Shown here: positions 24,701 through 37,983 of the stretch, piece by piece
Position numbering within the stretch: the first letter of the stretch is position 1
How the letters are laid out: the number at the start of each line of letters is the position of its first letter
DNA from: Apis mellifera
Lineage: Eukaryota > Arthropoda > Insecta > Hymenoptera > Apidae
Assembly (NCBI RefSeq): GCF_003254395.2
Contig: NC_037639.1
Span: 4,134,501-4,198,500, forward strand
Length of the DNA: 64,000 bases
Reading direction: 5' to 3'
Made by a program: the position numbers and the translations under genes
Notes under the pieces: model-generated
What the model was told of the DNA's origin: nothing
The model's database searches: none
What the model saw: only the letters and a program-made list of their open reading frames with translations

Positions 24701-25419
24701 TCTTTTTTAACTTCTCATTCAGTTATAGGAATCTTGTTTTGGGATTAGAATTGGTATTCTAATTTGTCTAAATGCAGTAATATACTACGTATAATATATC
24801 TATAAGTGTTTCAATATGGCGTCCAGCGTAATATGTTCGTTATATGTGTCCCGATTGTTACATTATTTTCTATTAATAAAATATTTTCGTAGAATATATC
24901 ATAAAATCCCTGTTGCATATATAAATCCTGTTTCCCGGTATATTATTGTTAAAAATAAATATATATTCTTTTGATAAAAATTATGAGTTTCTTTTCGAAT
25001 TTAATTTTTAGTGATTTTTAAAATATTAGAGATTATACGTTATTTTCGCGGGTAATAATCTTTTCAATATGGCGGTTGTTTTGTGTAGGCATTGTGTGTG
25101 CAATAAGTGTGTTCGATCTTTACATTATTTTCTAATAATTAATATATTTCCTTTTTAAATTCTCATTCTGTTATAGAAATCTTGCTTTGGGATACGTGAT
25201 TCTTAATGATAAATATATTCTTGTGTTAATCGATTTGTCTTTCATTTTAGAATTCTCTATTCGTAATCTAGTTGGAAGTATTACGTATAATATATGTATA
25301 AATTTTTCAATATGGCGATGGTTTTCTGTCAAGCTAGTTTGTTCATAATACATGCTTCGATTTTTATATTTATTTCTAATTTTTAACAGGAGATAGTCAA
25401 AATTATATAAAAATCGCAT

Positions 25420-26590
25420 TGAAAATTTGATTGCACGAGTTAAATTTGAAATTATATTTCAATTTTTTTTGTTTAATAAAAAAGAAAAAAAATATTGGTA
25501 TATAATTATAATTAGTAATATTTTTGTAATTTTATTTGTTAAATATTTTTATATGATTTTTGGATAGTCATTTATTTTCTGATTTATTTATTTAATGATA
25601 ATATAATTATATTAATAGTATTTATAAATATTTGATAATTAAATTAATATATGTTTTAATTAATTTATTTTTTATTTTAATTTTGTAGAATTATTATTTA
25701 TATAAAATTACATTTTTATTTAAAATTTTTGTTTTTGTTATATTAGAGAATATATTATTTCTAACATGTTCATATTTTTTTTCTTTTTTATTGTAAAAAT
25801 ATATTATTCTCATTGAATAATAATATTTAATTTATTGCTATTGATATTATTAGATAGATTATATTTGCAGATATTAATGTTGTAAGTATTTAATAGATGA
25901 GTTTAAATTATAATATCATAAATACTTTTAAATTAAAAGTATATTCTCATTTAATAAATTATTTATGTAATAATTTATTGAATTTATATTGTAATAACAT
26001 TACAACATGTTAGTTTTGTAAAATGAAATACCTAGATTCTTACACAGTACTCATTCGTGGAATTTTTATAAGGAAGGAACATGCGATATAATAGTGCAAA
26101 TATATTTATCTATTAATTACTGATATGCTGATTTGTTTAGATAATCATTTTATTTTCAATATATAATTTTTTAATATTATAATATGATAGTAATAGATGA
26201 TATGATTAATTTATGAATTATATACTCAAATTATTAGAATAATATTTATGAACAAATCACTTAAACGTATATATTTTTTACAATATTATCGTTTATAGAT
26301 AATACATATATAGAGAACATAAAATCTTTATAACGATAACATTTCAGAAAGTTTGAAGAATATTAATGAAAATATTATTTTTCCACATGCTAAAAGATCA
26401 TACAAGAGAAGTTATCAAGTATTAAAGGACCAAGACAAAAACAGATTTATTATCTATATCATAAACAATCTGAAAATAATCAGCACGATAAAAAAAAAAG
26501 ATTGTACTCGACATAAATGAATATATATTTCACCAAAAATCCAAAAGTATAATTTTCTCAATAGCGAACGAACAACATCATGAACGTAAT
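25420..26590. other. Very AT-rich flank of the array
   Basis: Array similarity ends near 25419 and gives way to unstructured A/T-rich sequence mirroring the AT-rich flank on the other side of the array. Confidence 0.6.
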
Positions 26591-28489
26591 TACCCATTAA
26601 GCAAGGTACATATTATACATTCGCCTCATACGCTGTTGAAAAATCAAACGTCGTTCACCCTGACTATAAGTTCTGGATTTCCTTGCACGGGCCGACAATC
26701 GCTCAAGGCGAATGTGCAAAGATCCAACGTGTATAAAACAACGAGAATCAAGGTGGAACGGAGGCCTGGAAACGTGGAGAGAAAGGGTGGCGGGGTTACG
26801 ACAGAAACACTGCAGCTGCATTCTGTCGGAGCAGAAATCCTTGAACAACCTATCCACCAGCCCCACCCCTAGATCACGCCGTAAGTAAGCGTATCCACGC
26901 ATTTCATGCCATCCATTTTTTTTTCTTTCTCTCTTTTTTTTTTTTTCCACCATAGTCGATCCAGAAATTTCCTTTTCCTTCGATAATTTCGGATCCATCA
27001 GGAGATTGTTACAAGCCACGGAAGGTAAATCTTATCACTGTGCATCCTGGATGCACTTTTCCACGAATGGAGGAATGGCATTACCCCGATCTCGTTACGG
27101 TGCATTATCTAAGATCGTATTTTGTTCTGACAACGTATACATCGTCGTGGGCGGTCCCTAAGTATATACGCAGCATCCATCCCCGTATTCATTTCCCCAG
27201 GTCTTGCGTATTTTCCTTTATCATTTTAATAACGTTGTATTACTTACTTTAAACAATGTTTCGCTATTCGACGCCGCGATATAACGATGCGCACGATGAC
27301 GAGGTTTTCGATAGATTCGTTCGAAAATTTATTCCGTTACCTCCTAGCGACCTGAAAATTTTGTCTACCGTGAAATTTCATTTTGTATCGTAGTTTCGTG
27401 CGGTTCGAGTGTATCGTGAACGATGAAAAGTAAATTTTAAGTTAATTTTGTCATTTAGTTTTCAGTAGCTTCTTCTTGTCTGCCTTTTTTTTTTCGCTTT
27501 GAGGAAATTGTTAGTTTGATCTTGTTATTTCATCAATTTGTTCTTTATCACGGTATATATTTTTGCGATAGCCGAAGTGTTTTAAACATCGTCTTAAAAT
27601 CAATAAGAGAAATCTGACTCTGTCAGATTATTTGAAAGTTAAAATTATAAAAATATTTGTATTAAATTAATTTTTTGCACGTGTTGCATACTTTAAACAT
27701 TAAAATATATAAAATAAATAAATGCACAAATATTCTGCATACACGTTTTATTCGACATTTTTATTTACAGAAAAAAAAATAAGCAAACGTTTCAAAAAAA
27801 ATAATCGATATCGAACGTGTTAAAATCACTAGGAAACGAAAGAATTCAAATCTGTCAAATACCGCGATTCAATCATCGAATCAAACGATCAGAAATGATA
27901 TTTCACGATGACACGGGACGTGTCGTAGCAACGAGAATATTTCTCCCCCGTTTCACACACCGGTTTTCAATCAACGATCAAAGCAATCGCGTCAAAACTG
28001 GATAGATATCCTCGACAAGCCAATAACACGTTGCAACAAGAAAGTCGATTATTTCGAACGAATGAAACTTGAACAACCTCGAGCAACAAGGGCTACGAAA
28101 TCACCCGATCCATCTATTGAACCCTGCCACCCGATAATTCGATCAACTTTTAATCATCAGGTATCGGCCCATCAGACATTCCTGATGCAATTTCCCGTTC
28201 GGCTTACCATGAAAAGTGGCTCCTAAAGGAAAAAGATCGGATGAGCCTCGAAGAACCTATCCCTAAGAAAGGGCCAGGCTTTTCCCTAGGAAAAACCAAT
28301 TACCGCCAAGGAAATGGCGCTTCTTCTACTACGCGAGGCGCGAATTCAAAACTATCCAATCCACGAACGTAATTGTCCAATTAAACATGATTTAAACGTT
28401 ATCCCGGAGCCAATATCTAATTAATCCCCTGCCCGGCCTATGATTTCTTGCCGCACTTCCCATCCAACCAATTAAGCCGAACGCAGATC

Positions 28490-28506
28490 TCATGCTCGGA
28501 GCATGA
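28490..28506. other. 17-bp palindrome TCATGCTC-G-GAGCATGA
   Basis: Perfect 8-bp arms around one base inside a CpG-bearing patch. Could be a dimer-binding site; no specific factor is implied. Confidence 0.5.
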
Positions 28507-28949
28507 TTTAGAGCCTACGCGTTTCCTACTCTTCTCCTCCCCATCTGCCTCTCCCAACCCGCCATCTTGTTCCCCTTTAGTTTTTGTACTAATTAGAATA
28601 CGTCTGGAGATCCACGATTTTCGTCGTCCACCGGAGGGCCGAGGCAACGAGTTACAAGCGGAACCGAAAACTTTCGACCGCAAAATCGCGCTGCATATTC
28701 ATCGAGTAATACGATTTCACACAGTTTCGAGGCTTGGAGCCAGGTTTCACGCTCTAACCTCTCGCGGATAAATCCGGGACACCGGTCTAATCTTCGCAGC
28801 CGGCTCTACCCCCCTCCCCAACCAGGAAGAAACTTTTTTTCTGGGGCGGCGCATACATTCTGCCGGATTCCGGACTCTTCGCTTTGACGAGAGAATCGCG
28901 GAGAGCGCGGATCATACGGAACCGCGCTCGCATTTGAAAGGGTAACGAT

Positions 28950-28972
28950 CCTCCTCCTCCTCCTCCTCCTCT
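28950..28972. repeat. (CTC)n microsatellite
   Basis: Seven to eight CTC/TCC units at the end of a CpG-bearing patch. Confidence 0.95.
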
Positions 28973-31900
28973 TTCCCTCTCCTGGACGGGTATCGAAAAA
29001 GTTAGGCCAGCTCTGTTTGGACTTGTGGCGAGAGGAAAGGAATTACTCCTTTCATCCCTTCTCTGTATAGATTTCGGCCGACGATGAAAGAAAAGTTTCT
29101 TCTGCTCGAGTTTTTTTTTTTTTTTTTTATAAGAATAAATCGCGATTACCGTTTAAAAAGGTAAAGTTTCTTTCTTTTTCTTATCTTTGTTGGAGTGGAA
29201 GGTATACTTTAGATGTTGAAATATTATATTATATTTGGAATTGAATAGATAATATTAGAATTTAAACGTTTCGAGAAAAGAGAAACATTTGTTTCGGATA
29301 AATATACATTGGAATCCGGGTTAATGAAGATTATTAATTACATGATTGTAATTAATCTAATTTGATATGGAAATAATTAAATGTTTCGAAATTGAAGCTT
29401 CTTTTTCTTTACAATCAATAGAATTCAAGATAGAAGATTATTTGCATATCAAAGATCGTTTATCACAAGGCGATAATTTTCGAACAATCGTTAAAAATAA
29501 TTGACGAATATCGCTTATCAAAACTTGTATGAAAAAAGTGTTGAAATCACCGGGAGTTAAAAGCAAGCTTGACCGAAAGCTCAATTCATTCAAAAAAAGC
29601 CGTCGCCCAACGAGACGAGTCAAGATCCATATCTCGACACGAAGCCATTCGCGTTAATTCCCATCCGCCACGCTTTAATTGCTTGCCGATTAACGAATGC
29701 TCCATGGTGGCGCGCATTCACGGGAGACAGAGTTCGCTCGTGAAAATGGAATTTTAATTACTTACGTTTACGCTTCCGATCTTTAATAGACGATACATAG
29801 CCTTCCCTTCTCCAAACATTTTTCTCCGGATACGCGGTTTAACTTCACCGTTATAAAGGGAGATAAAACTATCTCGGTGGATACTCTTTTTTTCAATTTC
29901 TCTCGGATACAATTCCTTTGGAAATTCCGCGGATTAACCCATAAGCGCAACGTACAACAACCGGAAGATACGGGGTCACGTGCTGTGGCGCGCAACGGCC
30001 ACGAATTAGCAGTTAATCAAGCGATTCGAAAGAAAACGGCCACGTGACTTTTTTTCTTCTCTTTCTCGCGTACCATCTCACGCGCGTCGTTTCATTCTCG
30101 TTTAAACAGGGATACGTGTTCTGGCGCTATTTATAATCGGAATAGTGGTTGGAATTTGAATTTTTATAAAAAGATTTTTTTTTTTTTATTAAACTTTGAT
30201 CGAACGCGAGTTTCTAAGGGTTTTAAGGCTTATGAGTGAATCTCGTGTTATAATTGGAACACCACGGTTGGTGGTTGGAAATTTCGATTTTTACATAGAA
30301 CGAAGATGCATCGTCTAATTATCTTTAATTCGTTGTTATATTTGAAGGGTAATTGTACGTTGCGCACGTTTGCTGAGATAGTTCGTGTTCTAATGAATCG
30401 GTGTATAAGCGTAGATAATTGAATAGTTGAGGATGTAATTATTTCTGGTTATTAATTTTTCACAGATTTTATTGAGATTGCATTGAGTAATGGGGATCGT
30501 TGAAGAGAATGATGGATAATTTATAATGGTGGCATTTTATTAGCACAATTATTTATAAATTTCGAAAATATTTTCATACTTGAAAGAATAATAATAATTT
30601 TTTATACAAGTTTATGATTGGTATTAAAACATTTATTTTCAAAAGATCAGAAAATATCAGATCAGAATGCAAAAAAAATTATTTGTAATTTCCACAAATA
30701 CTAAGCACTTAAATCGTAAGTCAAATTTAGAAACTAATTATAGATAGTCCAATTATGTACATTTTGTATTATTCAAGCAAAATGTAATAGGTATTACATC
30801 TAAAATAGTATGAACTTGCTGGATGATTTAATATTAATAGGCATTGTAGACTAGATTGCATATCGTCATGTGTATTAACCATTTCGTGAATATGTACATC
30901 AGTCTATTAAATGACGAACTGAATTGCTGATTTCACATTTGATTAAGTAGTCGCATTCAACATATTTACGATATAGAATAATACTATAAAGTTACTTCAA
31001 TTTATTATTTTATACATAAAAGAATTATTTAAAAATCGTATTGCTTAGAATGTTAATTATTTATTACAATTTTGTCGATACACAATAAATATTTCTTTGT
31101 AGATATAATATTTATTTCATAAAAGAATTTAAAATAATTTTTCTAGAGAAAATTATTTTAAAATTCAAGAAGAAATTGACTTCAACCACCGACTATTTTA
31201 AAAGATGCAAAAAGATTGCACATAAGATTGCACAAAAGTTTGCTAGAAAATTATATAAAAATGGGTGAAAATCGTGGAGTAACTAGGTGCAAATTGTATA
31301 ACAATATCTAATGTAACATCACGCTGTTAGAATTGCATATCTTGAAACCGCAGGTCATCATCATTTTACGTTATCATGATGCTATTTGGTTAAACTCAAA
31401 TTTCTCAAAAAACAAAGGCTCATTTTAACACAAATGGCGACAAAGTGTTCTGCAATACCAGCTACATTCCAAATTTCTCGTCTCGAAACACATCAAAGTA
31501 ATTTTACCCATTTTAATCATTTGACTTTTATAATAATATTCATTTATCTATATCTACAAACAGAATCATTATTTACACTCTCTCACTTTAGATTTTATCC
31601 ATGCCTTCTATAATTGTATCTTGTCCCTCATCAGAATAATAGTACAATAATATTAATTTCAACAAAGAAAATATTAGTAAATACAACTCTTCCATGAATC
31701 AAACGTACGAGATACGAGTAGAAACAATTTCTTTCTTATTTTTAATTAAATCTCTTCTATAATTATTTTCCTAACACCTCATCTATCCGGCATGTGATGA
31801 AACGTTACTCGCCGTTGGAACGCGTAACTATTACGTATTCGCAATGCAAAACACCCTCGCCGCAATGAACAAAGATACCATTGCCTCTCCTCTCCTCCTC

Positions 31901-34900
31901 CTCCCCCCTCGGTTCACCGCATTGGCTTCCTTGTCACGAGGTTGAGGGAAAGCGATCTGCATTTTTCAATTTCCCATCGGTCGATACCTCCTCTCCGCCT
32001 CAAATAAATTCACCGGAAAACGTGAAATATGCGCGCGACTCGTTTGGCCATTGGCCTCGAACCGGAAACGAACTTCGAAATTATCGATGTGAACCCTTTG
32101 CAATCTTTGTAGTGACTTGTTTAAACGCAGACAGGTCATGCATATTCGTGGAGATAAAGCAATTAATCTAAAAGAGGTTTACGAGGCGAGGGAAAAGGGG
32201 GAGAGGAGGAGAGAGAGAGAAAAAAGGGGTTGTGGATAGATGCAGAAGTTCAAAGAATTACTCGATATATTTTTTTTTTTGTTGAAAATAATATCGTTGA
32301 ATATTTAATTAATCGTTTTGAAATTACTAGAGAAACTTTGCTCGAAATCAAGATTCTTCTGGGGGTGCAGATAATAAAAAAAAAAAAAAACACGCAGATT
32401 TCCATTTATATAATGTTTCATGCAGTACGTTTCTTCTTCTTTTCTTTCCTTTCTTCCCCCCCTTTTTCCCTCAATTTCGGTTAAAATTAAAAAATCCAAC
32501 GTCGGTTTCCAATGAAATATCCACGAAACGTGTTTTACTCCCCGTGAGCAATTTTTCTGACGAACCGCGGAACAAGATTCTCTCTCTCTCTCTTCTTTCC
32601 TTCCTCTTTCATCTCTCTCTCTCCCTTTCTCTCTTCCTTCTTTTATTCCCATTCTGGTCTACCTCCCTTCAGTTACAGACCGAGTTCGTTGTCAAGCCGA
32701 ACTAAAAAGTTTCCACCGAGTTCAAATGGTATTAATATTCATGCCTCTGCCATTATTAGTCTCGCGGGAGATTTCAGTTCAATTTATTCTGATGCGCGTT
32801 TTAAAATCTGATTGAACCGACGGGGAACGATTCGCTCTGACAAAGCTCTGCAGATTACTCAATGGAGATTCGTATTTTTAATGGGCAGAAAGGAGTCGCG
32901 GAAAGTAACGCTATTTATCAAAGATTCCCTATCTCTCTACCTCTTTCTCTCTCTCTCTCTCTCGATTCTCCTTTGAACCCTTTCCACTGTTGTTCTTTTA
33001 ATCCTTATCTCGCGTAATCCTTTATATACGAATGCGCATATTTATATTGTATTTAAATTCGAGTGGGAACTCGAGTGACTATAAACGGGGAACAATGTTA
33101 ATCAAACGAAATTATGGAATTGTTGTTAAGCTGTTTGATTGAAACGAAGATACATCGACGAGAGGTGTTTAATGTAATCTCTTGAATTGAGATGGAAGAT
33201 GGAAATGAAATGGATTAATTATATGGAAAAAAATTTTTTAACGCGACGAATATTTCTCCAAGACTTGAAATCCGTTTTAAAAAATTAAACGAATTTAATT
33301 TATTTTAATATTTAAAAAAGTTTTTTATTCGTTCAACTAACAAATTTGTTATTTTATATAAATGATGACAATTATTATTGAATGATAATAACAAATGTTT
33401 GTTATCAATTTCCTCTAATAATATTATTTCAACGCGATGGGATAATTATACATTTTGCAAAATTTTGTAATAATTGTTTTGAAAAGAAACTTGAAGAAAT
33501 TTTTCTACAAAAGAGCAGAGTTTCTTTAACAAATTTTTATTTCATACAGCTTTATCAATAACATAATTCAAGATAAAATTCAAATAATCCCATTTCATAA
33601 TACAAATAATATTCTATCAAGTTCATTTATTTCAAAACAAAAAGCAAAACTTCTTTAAAACAACTTTCCATCCATTTCATCGATATCATTTAAACCGCAG
33701 AAGAAACCACGAATTAACTTCACTAACTAAGACACAGACACGATATACATACACGCCACTCTCTTCGATATAAATATAAAGAACCCTCGTACAAAGAAAT
33801 TTCATCCCCTCGATTCGTTTCCAATATAATCACCGCTCATTCCACAGCTGCGAATTATCCTTTAATCCGCGTAATTTTATAAACCTTGCGAAACCACGGG
33901 CGAGTTATCATATCGACACGAGAATGTTTCATTAATTTGCAAACACGGGGTCGCTCGTTTATACATACATACATACGTATACACGTCGTCGTCGTCGGTG
34001 AGCAGATTCGTTTCGAAATTGGCGCGTGACCGGGCAAAACCGACATCGTGCAACGAATCGATAATAATTAATCAACGAGCATCTGGCCAATTATATCTGC
34101 CGAGGAGGAACATATTTGCGCGACATCGATTAGCAAGAAACGTTCCTCCTCGAATTCCTCTTATCTATAATCAGGCTGAATATCTGCCAGAAAATTTCGT
34201 GGGGAAAAGATGATACAGGGTATTATTATAAAGTTTGGAAGTAGAGTAATCGATTCTAATGAATGTTTATTGATATTAATAGCTACTTTGGGTAAAGAAA
34301 AATTAACCCTTTATGAAGTGTAGATGTTCATCATTAAGTAATAATTAAATTAAGTTAAATTAAGTTTCTTTAAGTTATTTGGTTAAATTTTCATTTTGGT
34401 TTTTCTTTATTTTTAGATCTTTAATGTATAATCTGATAGTATATGTAAATCAAATATTTGTTCATAAAGGGTTAACAGATAGATAGTCAAATATGTTTAA
34501 TCTGTTTGGTGATCAAATTAAAAATAATCGTTCAGATTGAAATAAAAATTTGATTTCAATATATACGTTTATTCAGCAAACTTTGGTTGTAATAAATGAA
34601 CGTAATACGTGACTTTTGATATTTTATCTATAAGTTCCTCATTGTTTTCAAATTGGCAATAGTGTACATGTATCAATACTACAACTTGAGCACACTATGG
34701 GAGAGTTAATGGTACTAACATCTTGAGAATCCACACATGAATTATGTACCTATAACACAAAGCTCAGTAATTTACCTTTGGGAGGACACAAAGGGAAGAG
34801 GAGTATTCCTCTCCTTGGTCTCCTTTGGTACTACCACGTTATTTGTAGATCTGACACTTTCAATTGTCAATGTGATGCTTTAGTATCCAGATTTTTGTTC

Positions 34901-36033
34901 GTTTTTAACTGCCATCCTTGAGAATGAAATCTCTGAATGAAGTTCAAATGTGTTGAACGAAATTTATCCGTTTATTTCTTTTTTTTTTTTATTCAAACTG
35001 AACTCTTCAGATTGTGGATATTAAAATGGTATTAGTATATCATTTTAAAAGTGATGACGAACTTTTTTCTTTTCTTCCTTAAGTTAGTCAATTTCTTCAT
35101 AGTCGAAAGAAAAAAAAAATGGAATGCTAATGATGTTCAAATTGAGGAAAAGGAAAAGAAAAAGAACGGCTCTTCTTGATTCTTATACATATTCCAGATT
35201 CTTCTATTTATATAAGGATTTAAAGAGCGTGCAAACAAATGAATAATTTATATCGAATCGCACAGAGTGCATTTTCATACAAGATGAAAACATTTATTTA
35301 GAGTAACTAAACTAAGGAAAATTTACATATAAGAATTTACATGTAATTTACATGTACGTAGGAAATGTAACGTGAAAAATATCCAAAATTTATTTATTAC
35401 GATATTAAATTCTATTTCTCTTCTAATTGTCCTCTAATAAAAACTCCTCTAGAAAGACTATAATTAATATTAATGATACAATATAAAAAACTAATCGGTA
35501 TTCTCTATGGGCCTATAGGAAATGGGGGCACTTTTTCTCCAACAACATTTCCTCGCCAATTCTGCCGCCAATAATGCTCGCGAAAGAGGGCAGCAGCTGT
35601 CGGCGCGATCTATCTATCCGATCGTGACAAAGATGTCGTAATTCTTGCCCGATCTTTCCTAAACTACCGGGTAAAAAACCAAGAACATTTTTCAATTTTA
35701 CCACGGCGACAGCTGGCTCTGGTCCTCGCCACGGTTATCGTATCCTCCTTCTCCTCTCCTCTCGTGGCGAAGTTTCTTTTTTTTTTCGAACCGCAGAACT
35801 TTCGTTTCAGCGAAACTTTCCCAATTCGAAATTGTCAGATAAGAGAGAGAAAGGGGGGTTGAATCGTTAGCCCAGGAAAGGGGTAAGAATAACATTGGGC
35901 AGGGGAGACGAATTCGGTACGAATTTAGGAATGTTTGCACGCCCGGTATCTTGGATGTATGCAAAATGGCGGGGCACACTTGTGTGTAATATAGGAGAGG
36001 ACCAGCGTTCCCAGCGTGATGGAAACAGTGCGA

Positions 36034-36105
36034 TCCGTATAAATATGCAATCAGCAATACCGGGTATGTGCGCGCACGTTGGGGGGTTGAAATACGATTT
36101 ATATG
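36034..36105 (+). other. Paired non-coding block, copy 1
   Basis: Contains GTATAAATATGCAATCAGC, then about 30 bp later TTGAAATACGATTTATA. The same two motifs in the same order and similar spacing recur at 37926-37983 while the sequence between differs. This pattern suggests either an old repeat or a duplicated regulatory element; nothing identifies the factor. Confidence 0.5.
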
Positions 36106-36480
36106 GCAAGTGTCCGGAACTTCGTGTCGTTTACGTTGTGGAAAGATAAGATTGGTTGGATGGGATTTCTTTTTTTTTTTTTTGTTTTTTTTATTTGATT
36201 AGAGGAAGAAGGGTAGGAATCTTGTGTATGTATTCCTCTTAGAAGAGATTGATTCTAATTTATTTACTCTGGAATTAACATTGTGAAGAAGATTATGAAT
36301 TTATTATTGAGAATTTAAGTTTGTCTTTTCTCAAGTATTGTATAGTTTTTGAAAAATTGGTTTAGAAGATTATCTTTCGAGTATGAGTTAAATATTTTGT
36401 ATCACGAGTGATTCTTGCAGTTTTTCTCTGATAAATGAAAAGTCGTTTTGTTTTTCAAATTATAACTTTGTGCAAACATT

Positions 36481-36550
36481 GGTGATTTTCCAAGGAAAAA
36501 CATTTTTTTTTTTTCCAGAAAAAAATGTCTTTCGTTGGATGATAACTATA
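36481..36550. repeat. Imperfect inverted repeat (hairpin) around a T/A tract
   Basis: CCAAGGAAAAACATTTT on the left (from 36490) and AAAATGTCTTTCGTTGG on the right (to about 36538) are near-complementary over roughly 20 bp, with weaker pairing continuing outward. Short loop. May be a degraded foldback element. Confidence 0.5.
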
Positions 36551-37925
36551 GACTCGATAAATGGAAAAATTTTGTTTTATTTGGATTTGAAAATACTGAG
36601 AATTGATGCCAAACGAAAAACATGCTTCCGGCCATTGTTTTTCCATTTTTCATTAAATCTATATAAAAAATACATAGACTTTTTTTTTTCGTTGTATTCT
36701 TCAACAGAGATAACATCAATAACTTTTTATTTTCTTTACAAAAATCATAAAGTGTTTTTTTTTTTGTTTTTGAAACGTAAAATTATTATGTTTTTACGCT
36801 ATAAAGAATGTACGATGCCAAATTCTTATTTTATATTTCGATTTAATCGATTTTAAAAATAAATATATCGGTTTCAGTGCATCACGTATTTATATTTTAT
36901 ATCTATAATGTATAATGATTCTCACTCGAGTTTAAATCCAACTTTCAATATTTAATTTGTAAGATTGACAACTTACAGCATCGATAATTTATAGATATCT
37001 AAGATTATCGTCAGACAAGACGAAAATAATGATTCATATTTTCAATAAAATGAAAAATACGATTTCAATTCCTTTTTTACAGTCTGTAAAGATCGTATTA
37101 TCGATGTTTTAATAATAAATGTTTAAGTAAAAAGTTGAGAGAACTAATTGAAAGAATCTTCTTTTTCTTAACATTTGAATTTCATTCACGAGAATTTTCA
37201 ATAATAATTCCAGGTGAATAATTATGCGATAAAACATCTGATTTACGATGCAATATGATATTTTAATATTCGATTTACGTAATCCATATGCATATACCGT
37301 ACAATATGTTTTGCACGGAGAATAAATATCATATCTCTACATGTAATAGGAATTACGTTTCAATTTTTGATAAAATAAATGATTGAACATTGTATTTTAC
37401 AGTGATGCTTCTCTATACAGCGCAAAGAAACACAGATAACAGATTATATATTTGATTCGAAATGTTATACAACGCGTTATAAAATTATTAAAATCGATCG
37501 AACCGAGACACAAATATTGTTTCGAGGATATCGAGAAAGGAGAAGAAAATTTTCCCCAATTTCTCTACGATTTTCATTAATTTCCACCGCTATTAAAAAC
37601 CTTCAGCTCTAAACTCTTTCCTCTCCATTTATTTAATCCTCTCAAAACCGTTTCTTACCGCAAGAATAGCAATCGTTATTCACAAACAGCCGCGATATTC
37701 ACGATCCACTTGATGGCGTGCAACGCTTCCTCCATCGCTAATTTCTTCCTTTCTTCTTTTTTTTCCACTCTCTCTCTCTCTCTCTGTTCTTTTTAACAAA
37801 GAAGCGGTCGCGCAAAGCCTTCTCTCACTTGTGCCGCGCACAAACTTGCACACAGCGTTACGGTTCTCATAGTAAATTGGCTATCTATCAGTGACACGGT
37901 TCGCCATACAAACGAATCGATCAAT

Positions 37926-37983
37926 GGTATAATGCATATGCGATCAGCCGGCCCCCGTGTACAGAATTGAAATACGATTTATA
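37926..37983 (+). other. Paired non-coding block, copy 2
   Basis: GGTATAATGCATATGCGATCAGC followed by ATTGAAATACGATTTATA; partner of 36034-36105. Confidence 0.5.

Larger units (their letters stand above)
15737..25419. repeat. Inverted tandem (satellite-like) array, ~254-bp unit, ~9.7 kb
   Basis: A unit of about 254 bp is repeated with a constant CAATATGGCG core, followed by a GTGTGTTCGTAATACGTG block, a TTTTCTAATAATTAATG block, a TCATTCAG-TTATAGGAAT block and an ACGTATAATATATG block. Units left of about 19,000 are reverse complements of those on the right. I located about a dozen cores on the minus strand and about 22 on the plus strand, plus variant or deleted ones. Hand-counted core spacing is mostly 253-255 bp, with classes of 238, 221 and 204 bp explained by two discrete deletions. 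Outer and central units are the most diverged. No transposase, long ORF or target-site duplication was seen. I cannot match it to a named satellite. Confidence 0.95.
19161..25419 (+). repeat. Right arm of the array (units in plus orientation)
   Basis: CAATATGGCG cores start near 19482, 20103, 20356, 20775, 21029, 21282, 21536, 21774, 21995, 22199, 22454, 22708, 22963, 23184, 23405, 23609, 23864, 24367, 24613, 24822, 25065 and 25308, with variant cores at 19240 and 24113 and core-deleted units near 19676, 19857 and 20548. It is about twice as long as the left arm. Short in-frame stretches of about 65 codons recur in it only because the repeat itself recurs. Confidence 0.93.
26591..35500. other. 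Probable intron DNA, alternating CpG-bearing and AT-rich blocks
   Basis: GC-richer patches at about 26590-27300, 27820-29100, 29560-30120, 31780-32200, 32500-33000 and 33660-34200, separated by AT-rich DNA. Overlapping short frames on both strands in these patches look like by-products of low stop density. No exon could be supported. Confidence 0.5.

Noticed and set aside
26597..27019. 140-codon minus-strand frame
   Set aside because: Contains a Lys/Arg run from a poly-T/C tract and has no recognised family; competing frames exist on the opposite strand.
36455..36856. 128-codon plus-strand frame rich in Phe, Ile and Lys
   Set aside because: Composition follows T and A runs; no recognisable domain.
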